Below, in pieces: positions 11,105 through 22,237 of a DNA stretch of 64,000 bases. The first letter of the stretch is position 1, and each line of letters begins with the position of its first letter. Source of the DNA: Lonicera japonica (lineage: Eukaryota; Streptophyta; Magnoliopsida; Dipsacales; Caprifoliaceae); the NCBI GenBank assembly GCA_021464415.1, contig CM038466.1, forward strand, positions 28,521,017-28,585,016. Reading direction: 5' to 3'. The notes below the pieces were generated by a model. It saw nothing but the letters and a program-made list of their open reading frames with translations, was not told the origin of the DNA and did not search any database. Made by a program: the position numbers and the translations under genes.

Positions 11105-11575
11105 CCCAGAGGCAATTTTCTTTCTTTCTACAGATCAAAGCCTTCCCAGAGAGGCACAGTGTAGCAATGGTAGTCCTCCCACCTGAGGCGAGAAGATCAG
11201 AAGCCCTCCCAAAGAGGCACAGTGTAGTAAGGGTAGTCCTCCCACATGAGGCGAGAAGAACAAAACCCTCCCAGAGAGGTACAGTGTAGCAAAGGGTAGT
11301 CCTCCCACCTGAGGCGAGAAGATCAAAAGCCATCCCAGAGAGGCACAATGTAGCAATGGTAGTGTTCCCACCTGAGGCGAGAAGATCAAAAGCCCTCCTA
11401 GAGAGGCACAGTGTAGCAATGGTAGTCCTCCCACCTGAGGCGAGAAGATCAGAAACCCTCCCAGAGAGGCACAGTGTAGCAAGGGTAGTCCTCCCACCTG
11501 AGGCGAGAATATCAAAAGCCCTCCGAGAAAGGCAAAGTGTAACAAGTGGTAGTCCTCCCATCTGAGGCAAGTGGA
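11105..11575. repeat. Tandem repeat upstream of outer 3' LTR, about 62-bp unit
   Basis: About seven units built on CCTCCCAGAGAGGCACA and GTAGTCCTCCCACCTGAGGC joined by a GAGAAGATCA-type spacer. The inner element carries a 45-bp version without the spacer at 37985-38545. The long - strand ORFs over it come from the repeat and are not a gene. Confidence 0.9.
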
Positions 11576-11686
11576 GCAAATGAAAGTCCTTGAAAGAGGC
11601 AATGAGGTAACACAAGCCCTCTCCGGAGGCAAAACCAAACACAAGCCCTCTCCGAAGGCATTCATGAACACGTTTGCATAACACAC

Positions 11687-13228
11687 TGTAGACACCCCGA
11701 TCCGTGACCCCCGCAAGAACCCTAACGACCTACGAGACTACTATTTTTGGAGTCCAGTACACACCCGAGCACCCGAAACTACCCCGGGGGGGTTTGTTGC
11801 GCGACAAACCTTTTTTTATGAAGGATTGTCGCACGACATATCACATTGTCGCGCGACAATCATTGGAATGTCGCGCGACAATCCCACTATGTCGCGCGAC
11901 AATCCCTCTCTGCACCCGACCAACCACTTTCTGACACATCACAGTGTCAGGACCCATCACTTCAGCCGTTTGTCGCACGACATACAGGAATGTCGCGCGA
12001 CACTTGCCTTTTTTGGGGAAATGTCGCGCGACAATCTTCCCCGAGCAGTATAAATAGGCCAACACCCCCAAGGGTTGAAAGGCAGCAACTTGGATCTGGA
12101 AAATCCGGAGCTTTAGTCTGATTTTGTTATCAAGCATTTTATATTATCATCTTATTTCTGAAGAATTATCGAATCTATTCTCGACACTCGATGTGTCCCG
12201 TCTCTGGAATCGAATTCTCGGAAATATCTGAAGAAGGAAAAGATTATCATCGCCGGAAATCTCTCCGCCGTATTATATTTTCTTTCTTATTATTATTCTC
12301 GTCGGGAAGGTAAAAGAAGTCTCTTCTAGTATTTAACATTAAATATCTGTGTACTTGTTTTATTTATGTTGTTTTGTCCACATTTTATTTGAATAAACTT
12401 ATTGCCAAGTTATAAATAGTCTACCATTTTCAAAACAAAAGACCCTGATAAAACTATTTTCAAAACCAGAAGAATAAGTACGTTATCGTCCGGATAAAAT
12501 TCTGTTTTCAAAACCCGGACTAATAAGACTTATTTAGGAATTAAGAATCAACATATCCTGTCTTCTCTATAGACTGCGACGTGTTTGATAATCCTCCTCT
12601 CAAGAGTCGTGATTCCATATTAAATTAGTCCCGATATTAGATCCGAACTTTCACAAAAGTAAACACAACACGAGAAAACCGTCATTATCTGAGGAAATAA
12701 TACGGGACACTCTTTCAAAATAAAAGGTTTTGTCATGTGTATTTACATCTCTTCAAATAAATAAAACATCGGATCTCGGAACACAAAGGTTTTCATCCCT
12801 TTCCCGTCTTCCCCCAGAAATTAGGGTTTTCATTTGAAAAGTAGTAAACTGTCAGTAAAAGCATCTAAGTTTTTCAACATAGAATAAACATATAAGACCA
12901 CTAGAGACCGAAAGGGCGGAATGGGTGCTTAACACCTTCCCAAACCGTAATATAGTTCCCGAACCCTATAGAATCCTGGTTTCGCAGACAAACGTGTAAA
13001 GAAAGGCTTGTCTATAGCCTTCCCCCTTACACAACCTTTTTGTCCGTTTTCTCGTAAAACGTACTGGCGACTCTGAACGAACCCCTTTGCATCTAGAATA
13101 GACGTAGGGACACCCGATATGAATCATCAAACAACTCCAAGCAAATGGAGCGACGGAATCCCTTCCGACGCTTCAGACGCCCAACGAACGGGGACGAGAC
13201 CCGGGGGTCGCATTTGCGGATTCTCACA
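11687..13228 (+). repeat. 5' LTR of inner Tat element
   Basis: 1542 bp from TGTAGACACC to GATTCTCACA. The U3 part (11687 to about 12080) carries eight palindrome copies and a TATA box. The part from 12160 on is probably R/U5. Near-identical to 38770-40333. Confidence 0.95.
11793..12056 (+). promoter_or_regulatory. LTR promoter: eight palindromes and TATA box
   Basis: Copies of TGTCGCGCGACA, perfect or with one change, start at 11795, 11827, 11847, 11869, 11890, 11971, 11991 and 12022. Spacings are 32, 20, 22, 21, 81, 20 and 31 bp, near whole helical turns. The changed copies are CpG-to-TpG or CpA (TGTTGC, GCACGA). TATAAATA lies at 12049-12056, 16 bp after the last copy. This is the likely U3 enhancer and core promoter; the binding factor is unknown. 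Confidence 0.8.
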
Positions 13229-13229
13229 G

Positions 13230-13247
13230 TGGCGACTCTGCTGGGGA
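13230..13247 (+). other. Primer-binding site of inner Tat element
   Basis: TGGCGACTCTGCTGGGGA begins two bases after the 5' LTR and starts with TGG, complementary to a tRNA 3' CCA. The primer tRNA was not identified. Confidence 0.8.
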
Positions 13248-13867
13248 AACTAGAGAACTAGACTCTTATATGTGGACTTTTATTTATTTGAATACTTGCT
13301 TTTTTCTGCTTTCCCTACTTATGTTAATTGATTGAAAATAAACATTTTTTTCAGAAAAAGGGAATTTTTCAAAAATACGTAATCAAGATAATGATATTTG
13401 TAAACCCAACCTTTTTTCACACGCACTATCACAAATCATGCATTGGTTCTACGAGTGTGAATTTACCCCAAACCCTCGGAAGTATTATAAGTGAGTAGGG
13501 AGTTGGCTTGCTTGGGCCAACATAAACCGAAAGCATTTACTTCCACTCTCCTTGGCCAAGTACGCCCCCGAGGTATATCGAGTGACGAGAACACTCACGT
13601 ACCCGGGAAGTATATCAAAAGGCTCTTGCACGTACCCGCCCCTGGGGTATATCGCAAGGTCTTGCCAAAAAGGAGGGAGCCTGAAGCCTTAACCATTCGT
13701 ACACCTGCGCTGCATATAAGATCGAGTCAAGTTAAAACACTTTTCAAACAGCCGTAGGGGATGTACCACCTTACGGCTTACTTTTGGACGCCCTTTTAAA
13801 TCCGAGGCTCTTCTCGGCAATTTTTAGTGGTTCTTTTGGCAAAAATCGAGTCGCATCACAGTCTTCC
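13248..13867 (+). other. Leader of inner Tat element, before the copia insertion
   Basis: Untranslated leader that continues at 22129-22237 after the copia element. A short ORF at 13491-13757 has no recognisable domain and is not called. Confidence 0.6.
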
Positions 13868-15198
13868 TGAAAGAGATATGTCCTAGGACTATTCATAGAT
13901 TATGATTTGTACTTGGATATCTTATGCTTATTTTTATTAATAAAGTTTATTTATTTTACTTTATAATCTCTTGTAAATAATATTTATTAATACTAGTTCA
14001 TCAAGTACGTGACTAGATTGTGGGATGCTAGTAATGTAATAATAATATTGTTTAGATGTCCCTAATCATGTATCAATAACCTAGGATCACATTGATATAA
14101 TGATTAGAGTATGGGTCAGCTGATGACTATGTTCCACAAGTCATGGATATGGAGATATCAAGCTGAACATACTGATACTTGTTAGGGAACAAAGTATTGG
14201 ACTGACCCGCTTTGGGGACACTGCGAGGAGTGTTACATAATGTCATCAGTGATGTTCCCCATTTGTGATATCGTATTATCCTCAGACCTGAGATCGCCAT
14301 GGTTACCAACATAGGGATTAGCATGTCAGGCATTATCAAACGTTGCTCTTGACCGAGTAATTATAAAGATGATGACCGAGCATACTATGAACTATGTAGA
14401 GGTATGTGGTTGATCAAGATGGGATTTGTCACTCTCATATATTGAGAGAGATATCGTTGGGCCCCTTGATAAGTGTAATTAATATTTGCATGGCCATGCA
14501 CAAATGAGATGTCATTTGTTTTGGATTAATTATACTTAGAGATCAAGAAATAAAGATTGAACTATACAAGAATGACACTTGCCTAGTCTTGTGTTCAATC
14601 TAGATATCGATTGACAAAAGGAGTTAATGTGTGAAATATCAATTTAAGGTTGTGTCGTTTTTGACCTTTATACCCTTTGGATAATAGTAATGTTTTACTA
14701 GAAACCGCTTACTGTTCGTATAATAAAACGGGTTTTAATTGTACGGCCAAAGAGTGTAAAACCTACAGGGTCGCACACCAAAACGAGTTGGATCAAAACG
14801 AATTAAAACGGGCCAAGTTGGACTTGGGCCCAGTTCGTTTGTTGCTTAGGGTTCTCACTAGGGTTCCCTTATAAAAGGGAACCTTTGTTCTTCTTGGCCG
14901 TCAACGAAATTGAGAGAGGCAAGAAAATTCGAAATAGCAGAGAGAACCCTAGAGGGCGCTAGTACACCAAGCAAGATCTCATCTCGTTCGTGTGTGCATA
15001 CCGTAGAGGCGTCGTGTTTTCTACGCTAAGGACGACAACAACAGAAGGATCAGATCCATCCTGTTCGTTTCATTGACATCAAATCTCGATTAAGGTATGT
15101 CATCTGTCGATTTATTGAACTGCATAGATCATAGGATTCAATGATTAGTGCGTAAATTAGTGTATGCGATGCATGATTACTGCCCTAATTTTCTAACA
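13868..15198 (+). repeat. 5' LTR of copia element
   Basis: Starts TGAAAGAGATATGTCC and ends TTTTCTAACA. TATAAAAGG at about 14870-14878 is a good TATA box, giving a transcript start near 14900. Confidence 0.95.
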
Positions 15199-15199
15199 G

Positions 15200-15211
15200 T
15201 GGTATCAGAGC
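15200..15211 (+). other. Primer-binding site of copia element (initiator Met tRNA)
   Basis: TGGTATCAGAGC begins two bases after the LTR. This is the standard plant copia site complementary to the initiator methionine tRNA 3' end. Confidence 0.93.
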
Positions 15212-16816
15212 GAGGTTATTGCTGTTCTTTAATTTCGATCATGATTATAATCGTTTTATAACTTGAAGATCTGTTCTCGTTTAAAATTTCGATTAATTTC
15301 ATATTCGGATTTTAGTATCATGCTAGGTTTTAGTAATATCGATTAATGGGTTAATCGTTTTTTGTAGCATGTTTCTGTTTTCGTTAATCAGTTTACATAT
15401 ACGATATGTCCCTTTATAATCTGATTAATAGAGATCTGATATGTCAAAAACGTGATTATAGTATGACTGTTATCGACATGTTCATGATTCTGTTAAGTCG
15501 TTTTTGATTAGGGTTCATCATATGCTGTTGTGATTTTAATTCCGCAATTATCATGTTTAGCGTTTTTCAGAATCGTTTGTTTAGGGTTTACGCAATCTGA
15601 TAGACTTGATGAGATCACGGCTATCGGGTTCGTTCACGTTGATTTGATTAACGAGATAGGGCAGATTAATGTGATTAGTCTAGACGAATCTGTCTGATAA
15701 GATCAGACACGTTTCTGGAGGAAATAATTTGAAATCGTTCAAATTTTCCACGGTGGCAGAAGTATGATTCTCTTGCAGGTCAGCGGGACCGCCGCCGGGT
15801 GTCCACCCCCCGGACCCCGGTTGGGGCGCTGCCCCAAACCCCGCGGGGGCGCTGCCCCTCGACCCGTTGGGGCGCTGCCCCAAACCCCGCGGGGGCGTTG
15901 CCCCTCGACCCCTAATTGTTTATTTAATAATTGATTAAATTTATGTTTCCTTTTATGAGTATGCAATGTGTTGTGTTATGGGATAATACTAACTTGCAGG
16001 GTTATTATTTATAGTGATATAGTATGGCCAAACTAAATACGGCCTGCGTGTCGTCTTGTTTTTATTGTAATATATAAATACGGCCTGCGTGTCGTTTTTT
16101 TGTTTTGCAATGTAATTTCAATTACTAGTTTCAATTACTAGTCTCTTGTATTAGGATGTACAATTGATTGTATAATTACCTCGCATAGAAGATGGAGGAT
16201 CCCTCATCACAAGAGAAGATAGCCAAGAACTTTGGAATGTCCAAAGCTACAAAGGATGGGAGAGCATAGTTAATTAGTAGCTTTATTTCTCTGGCCATAC
16301 TATATCACATATTTTTGGTTGATGCATGTTTAAATATTCTGTTGTATTATTGTGAGACTGCATATTTATGTCCCTAGAACAAATGAAATTATTTGTGCCT
16401 TTCCAATACTGATAACTATTAATTTTATGATTATTTTAGAAGACGCCTGCCAAAACGGGGTTATCTTAAATCATCATAAATTAATAGTATGGAAGTCGGA
16501 CATCCATAAATCAGAAAAGTGTTGGTTTGATTTCACGGGCCATCAAAACGGTTTTGGGCCTTGAGGCAAAGTGTTGAGAAGCCGAAACATAAGATGTAAA
16601 ACTCAACAAACCAAGAATTACATAGGATGTAATTAACAAATGTTGCTTACCTAATTAACAAAGTTTAAGTGAAAAGCCAAAGCTTTCTTAATACCTTGTG
16701 TAATATGGATCTTGGACCTACTATGTCCTATTGGGACAATTGTGTGTAAGACATAGTAGGAATTTTTTATAAATAAGCATATTAAATGTTTGCATATGTT
16801 ATTTTGCTGTAGATAG
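15212..16816 (+). other. Copia leader, 1.6 kb, with a GC-rich tandem repeat
   Basis: Untranslated leader between primer site and gag. At about 15782-15912 an otherwise AT-rich region becomes strongly GC-rich, with two tandem copies of a unit containing GGGGCGCTGCCCC and CCCCGCGGGGGCG. Both are self-complementary and could form stable RNA hairpins. A smaller duplicate, TACGGCCTGCGTGTCGT, occurs near 16040 and 16080. Confidence 0.75.
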
Positions 16817-18265
16817 ATGACGAACCATAACACAACCGCTTTTTCGTTGCGATCTGTCCTTGAGAAGGAAAAACTAAATACAACCAACTTCCTAGACTGG
16901 TTTAGGAATCTGAGAATTGTTCTCAAACAGGAGAGGAAAGATTATGTCCTCGAAAATGCTATTCCTGAAGAACCAGCAGCTAATGCTCCTCGTGCACAGA
17001 AAGATGCATATCAGAAGCATCTGAATGATGATTTAGATGTTTCATGTCTCATGCTTGCTAGCATGAATGCTGATCTGCAGAAGCAGTTTGAAAACATGAA
17101 TGCATTCGACATGGTTAAGGAACTAAAGAGTTTGTTTCAGGAACAAGCTCGAGTCGAACGCTTCGAGACTACTAAGTCTTTGTTTTCTTGCAAGCTTCCT
17201 GAGGGAGGCTCAGTTAGTCCTCATGTACTCAAAATGATTGGGTACATTGATCACCTAGAAAGGTTGGGGACAACTATTAGCCAAGAGCTGGCCACTGATG
17301 TCATTCTCCAGTCGCTGCCTGAGTCATATGATGGTTTCATTATGAACTTCAATATGCACAGCTTGGAGAAGACATTAACTGAGATGCATGGGATGCTGAA
17401 AACAGCTGAGCAGAATATTGTTAAGAAAGGTAAGAATAATGTTCTGATGGTTCAAAAGGGAAAGGGTTTCAAGAAGGGTGGAAATGGCAAAGGAAAGTCC
17501 AATGCCAAAGGCAAAGGTAAAGCTCCAGTTAAGAACTGGAAGAACAAGAAGCATGATTCTGAGCCCAAGCCTAATCCACAAGCTGAAATGATATGTTTTC
17601 ACTGCAATGAAAAGGGTCATTGGAAGAGAAACTGCAAGAAATACCTTGACGACAAAAAGAAGGGACTAGCCCCTTCGTCTTCAGGTACTTACGTTATAGA
17701 AGTAAATGTTACTTCAGCTTCTTCTACTTCTTGGGTATTAGATACTGGTAGTGCATCTCACATTTGTGCAAATGTACAGGGACTCAAAAGGAGTAGGAAG
17801 CTGGCTAAAGGAGAAGTGGACCTACGCGTTGGAAATCGAGCAAAAGTTGCCGCTCTAGCTGTAGGAACATTTGAGATTCTTTTGCCTTCAGGATTAATTT
17901 TAGAATTAAATAATTGTTACTATGTGCCTGCTTTTAGCAGAAACATTATTTCTATTTCTTTGTTAGACGAAGAAGGTTTTGAATTCAATTTTAAGGACAA
18001 ACGTTGTTCATTTTCTTTGAATAATATGCAATATGGTATTGGACAATTATTGGATGGTCTTTATATTCTAAATCTTGAAATACCTGTTTATAACGTAAAT
18101 AACAAGAGAATCAAGTCTGATGATTCGAATCCTACTTATTTATGGCATTGTCGTTTAGGCCATATAAATGAGAAACGCATGTTGAAGCTCCATAAAGATG
18201 GTCTTCTAAATTCATTTGATTTTCAGTCTTTTGAACGATGTGAATCTTGTTTACTGGAAAGATGA
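16817..18265 (+). pseudogene. gag-pol: Copia gag, protease and start of integrase
   Basis: An open frame of 482 codons from ATG 16817. Residues 1-230 are a copia Gag. A lysine/glycine-rich stretch follows, then a CCHC knuckle CFHCNEKGHWKRNC at about residue 262. The aspartic protease is marked by WVLDTGSASHIC near residue 305. The GAG-pre-integrase zinc region (WHCRLGH, then CESC) is near residue 440. The frame ends at TGA 18263 because of a one-base loss near 18258, and integrase continues in the next frame. Gag would form the particle and the protease would cut the polyprotein. Apart from the frameshift the sequence looks intact, so the break may be recent or an assembly error. Confidence 0.9.
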
Positions 18266-19199
18266 CCAAGAGCCCTTTCAATGGAAACAATGATAGGGCA
18301 AGTGATCTTTTGGCCCTCATTCATACTGATGTATGTGGACCACTAAACACAACTGCCAGAGGAGGATATCAGTACTTCATCACATTTACTGATGATTTCA
18401 GTAGATATGGTTATGTTTACTTGATAAAACATAAATCGGAATCTTTTGAAAATTCAAAGAATTTCAAAATGAGGTACAAAATCAACTTGGCAAGACTATT
18501 AAAGCTCTTCGATCAGATCGAGGAGGAGAATACTTAAGCCAAGAATTCATTGATCATCTTAAGAGTTGTGGAATTGTTTCACAACTTACTCCACCAGGAA
18601 CACCACAATGGAATGGTGTATCTGAAAGGAGAAACCGAACACTGTTAGACATGGTTCGATCAATGATGAGTCAGACATCTCTTCCAATATCATTTTGGGG
18701 ATATGCTCTTGAAACCGCAGCGTTCACACTAAATAGATCTCCATCTAAGGCTGTAGAAAAGACACCTTACGAGTTATGGACTGGAAAGGTTCCAAGTCTG
18801 TCTTTTCTAAAGATTTGGGGTTGTGACGTTTTCGTCAGACGACTAATCACAACTAAATTGGAACCCAAATCTGATAAATGCTTCTTCATAGGATATCCTA
18901 AGGAAACAAAAGGATATTATTTTTATAATCCAACTGAGAACAAAGTGTTTGTAGCTCGGAATGGAGTTTTCTTAGAAAGAGAGTTTCTTTCCAAAGAAAA
19001 CAGTGGGAGCACTATACATCTAGAAGAAATTCGAGATGATAGTAATCTTAATGAAGAGCCTCAACAAAGTATGCAAATAGTTGCAGAAACTCCTGAAGAA
19101 GTTACAGTCTTACGAAGGTCAAGTAGGCCACGTCGCGAACCTGAGAGATTATCACTTTTCGTCTCAGATGAGCAAGACATAGTGTTGTTAGACAACAAT
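18247..19199 (+). pseudogene. pol: Copia integrase
   Basis: The integrase core carries its three acidic residues in HTDVCGPL, in FTDDFSRYGYVYL with SDRGGEYL, and in PQWNGVSERRNRTLLDM. A second one-base loss in an A run near 18447 shifts the frame again, so the core is split between 18259-18447 and 18448 onward. The C-terminal region (WGCDVFVRR, then FIGYPKETKGYYFYNP) is the copia-type integrase tail before RT. It would insert the cDNA. Confidence 0.9.
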
Positions 19200-20778
19200 G
19201 AGCCCTCGACTTTCAAAGAAGCAATGGAGAGCTCTAGTTCCGAGAAATGGCTAGAAGCCATGAAATCCGAAATGAAATCCATGGATGACAATCAAGTATG
19301 GGACTTGGTTGACATGCCAAATGGCTGTAGAGCCATAGGTTGCAAATGGGTTTTCAAAATCAAGATTGATAAAGATGGCAAGATCGATGTCTATAAAGCT
19401 CGATTGGTTGCAAAAGGATATCGACAAATCCATGGTATTGACTATGATGAATCCTTTTCGCCAGTTGCCATGTTTAAATCAATCCGATCCTTTTAAGCAT
19501 TGCCGCATATTATGACTATGAAATATGGCAAATGGATGTCAAAACTGCTTTCCTTAATGGATACCTAGAAGAGGATGTGTACATGACACAACCTGAAGGT
19601 TTTGTTGATCCAAGAAATGCTAACAAGGTATGCAAGCTTAAGAGATCCATATATGGTCTTAAGCAAGCATCTCGGAGCTGGAATCTTCGTTTCGATGAAA
19701 CTATCAAAAAGTTTGATTTTAGAAAGAACGAAGAAGAACCTTGTGTATACAAGAAAACTAGTGGGAGCGCGATAGTCTTTCTGGTATTGTATGTAGATGA
19801 CATACTACTCATTGGGAATGATATTCCTATGCTTGAGTCTGTCAAGACCTGGCTTGGAAAATGTTTCTCAATGAAAGATTTGGGCGAGGCAGCCTACATA
19901 TTAGGGATCAAGATCTATAGAGATAGATCAAGAAAACTAATAGGACTGAGTCAAAGTAATTACCTTGACAAAGTTTTACGTAGGTTCAACATGCAAGACT
20001 CTAAAAGAGGGTTCTTGCCAATGACACATGGCACAACACTAAGCAAGACTCAGTGTCCTCAGACACAAGATGAGCGAGATCGCATGAGTAGAATCCCGTA
20101 TGCTTCGGCTATAGGTTCTATCATGTACGCTATGTTGTGTACTCGTCCCGATGTAGCATGCGCATTGAGCGTGACTAGCAGATACCAGTCAGATCCAGGT
20201 GAGAGTCACTGGACCGCTGTCAAGAATATCCTCAAGTACTTAAGAAGAACTAGGGATATATTCTTGATTTATGGTGGGGAAGAAGAGTTGGTTGTAAATG
20301 GGTACACGGATTCTGGTTTTCAATCAGATAAGGATGATTTCAGATCACAATCCGGTTTTGTGTTTTGTCTCAATGGTGGAGCTGTGAGTTGGAAGAGTTC
20401 TAAGCAAGCCACAGTTGCTGATTCTACAACAGAAGCTGAATATGTTGCTGCTTCAGAAGCAGCAAAGGAAGCAGTATGGGTAAAGAAGTTTATCACTGAA
20501 CTTGGTGTCATTCCTAGTAGCACCAATCCAGTGATTTGTATTGTGACAACAATGGAGCTATTGCTCAGGCTAAAGAGCCAAGGTCGCACCAAAAATCCAA
20601 ACATATTCAGAGACGTTATCACCTCATTCGTGAGTTTATCAGTAATGGTGATGTGAAGATATGCAAGGTTCCCACAGACGAGAATGTAGCTGATCCTTTG
20701 ACTAAGCCACTTTCTCAAACTAAACATGATCGTCATTTTAGTGCATTAGGCATTCGTTTTATGAATGAATGGTCCTAG
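19200..20778 (+). pseudogene. pol: Copia reverse transcriptase and RNase H
   Basis: RT starts around EPSTFKEAM and includes CKWVFKIK, KTAFLNGYLEEDVYMTQPEG and the catalytic YVDD at about 19790. RNase H follows, with GYTDSGFQSD, SWKSSKQATVADSTTEAEY and a final DPLTKPL block. The polyprotein ends MNEWS with TAG at 20776-20778, just before the purine tract. Two one-base losses break the frame, near 19487 and near 20538, both at two-base runs. No key residue is lost. Confidence 0.9.
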
Positions 20779-20779
20779 T

Positions 20780-20792
20780 ACAAGTGGGAGAC
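20780..20792 (+). other. Polypurine tract of copia element
   Basis: AAGTGGGAG lies directly before the 3' LTR start at 20793 and would prime plus-strand DNA synthesis. Confidence 0.8.
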
Positions 20793-22123
20793 TGAAAGAG
20801 ATATGTCCTAGGACTATTCATAGATTATGATTTGTACTTGGATATCTTATGCTTATTTTTATTAATAAAGTTTATTTATTTTACTTTATAATCTCTTGTA
20901 AATAATATTTATTAATACTAGTTCATCAAGTACGTGACTAGATTGTGGGATGCTAGTAATGTAATAATAATATTGTTTAGATGTCCCTAATCATGTATCA
21001 ATAACCTAGGATCACATTGATATAATGATTAGAGTATGGGTCAGCTGATGACTATGTTCCACAAGTCATGGATATGGAGATATCAAGCTGAACATACTGA
21101 TACTTGTTAGGGAACAAAGTATTGGACTGACCCGCTTTGGGGACACTGCGAGGAGTGTTACATAATGTCATCAGTGATGTTCCCCATTTGTGATATCGTA
21201 TTATCCTCAGACCTGAGATCGCCATGGTTACCAACATAGGGATTAGCATGTCAGGCATTATCAAACGTTGCTCTTGACCGAGTAATTATAAAGATGATGA
21301 CCGAGCATACTATGAACTATGTAGAGGTATGTGGTTGATCAAGATGGGATTTGTCACTCTCATATATTGAGAGAGATATCGTTGGCCCCTTGATAAGTGT
21401 AATTAATATTTGCATGGCCATGCACAAATGAGATGTCATTTGTTTTGGATTAATTATACTTAGAGATCAAGAAATAAAGATTGAACTATACAAGAATGAC
21501 ACTTGCCTAGTCTTGTGTTCAATCTAGATATCGATTGACAAAAGGAGTTAATGTGTGAAATATCAATTTAAGGTTGTGTCGTTTTTGACCTTTATACCCT
21601 TTGGATAATAGTAATGTTTTACTAGAAACCGCTTACTGTTCGTATAATAAAACGGGTTTTAATTGTACGGCCAAAGAGTGTAAAACCTACAGGGTCGCAC
21701 ACCAAAACGAGTTGGATCAAAACGAATTAAAACGGGCCAAGTTGGACTTGGGCCCAGTTCGTTTGTTGCTTAGGGTTCTCACTAGGGTTCCCTTATAAAA
21801 GGGAACCTTTGTTCTTCTTGGCCGTCAACGAAATTGAGAGAGGCAAGAAAATTCGAAATAGCAGAGAGAACCCTAGAGGGCGCTAGTACACCAAGCAAGA
21901 TCTCATCTCGTTCGTGTGTGCATACCGTAGAGGCGTCGTGTTTTCTACGCTAAGGACGACAACAACAGAAGGATCAGATCCATCCTGTTCGTTTCATTGA
22001 CATCAAATCTCGATTAAGGTATGTCATCTGTCGATTTTATTGAACTGCATAGATCATAGGATTCAATGATTAGTGCGTAAATTAGTGTATGCGATGCATG
22101 ATTACTGCCCTAATTTTCTAACA
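20793..22123 (+). repeat. 3' LTR of copia element
   Basis: 1331 bp, near-identical to 13868-15198. Confidence 0.96.
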
Positions 22124-22237
22124 CTTCCTTCATCTTTGCCACGTGGTTTCGTCTACAGTCGTGAAGCAACAAACAGACTGGAAGGTTGGGCCGGCCGTGA
22201 TCACACCGGAAGACTAGTAAGACCAAGCATACCTGAA

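Larger units (their letters stand above)
13868..22123 (+). mobile_element. Ty1/copia element, complete with near-identical LTRs
   Basis: 8256 bp with two 1331-bp LTRs (13868-15198 and 20793-22123) and the 5-bp target duplication CTTCC at 13863-13867 and 22124-22128. By eye the LTRs differ only by single-base indels in homopolymers (GGGCCCC against GGCCCC, and GATTTATT against GATTTTATT). The domain order is gag, protease, integrase, RT, RNase H, which defines Ty1/copia. It sits in the leader of the inner Tat element and is the youngest insertion here. The polyprotein has four one-base frameshifts, all in short homopolymers. Confidence 0.97.

Noticed and set aside
11091..11716. Long - strand ORFs of 190-200 codons over 11.1-11.7 kb, and similarly at 37.9-38.7 kb
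   Set aside because: They consist of the tandem repeat translated in several frames at once. The 45-bp unit is a multiple of three, so open frames follow automatically. There is no domain, and the outer version has a different period.
11793..12033. Palindrome cluster considered as a CRISPR-like array
   Set aside because: The repeat is only 12-16 bp and palindromic, the intervening sequences are not unique spacers but conserved between LTRs, and this is plant nuclear DNA.
11826..12121. Overlapping short ORFs in LTR U3 regions rich in CRATI, SRDN and VARQS
   Set aside because: They are the palindrome clusters read in different frames. They lie upstream of the TATA box and would not be in the element transcript.
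13491..13757. 88-codon ORF in the inner element leader
   Set aside because: No recognisable domain, and it lies between the primer site and gag where leaders are normally untranslated.
14127..14874. Identical short ORFs in both copia LTRs
   Set aside because: They lie in U3 of the LTR, duplicated only because the LTRs are, and have no recognisable protein.
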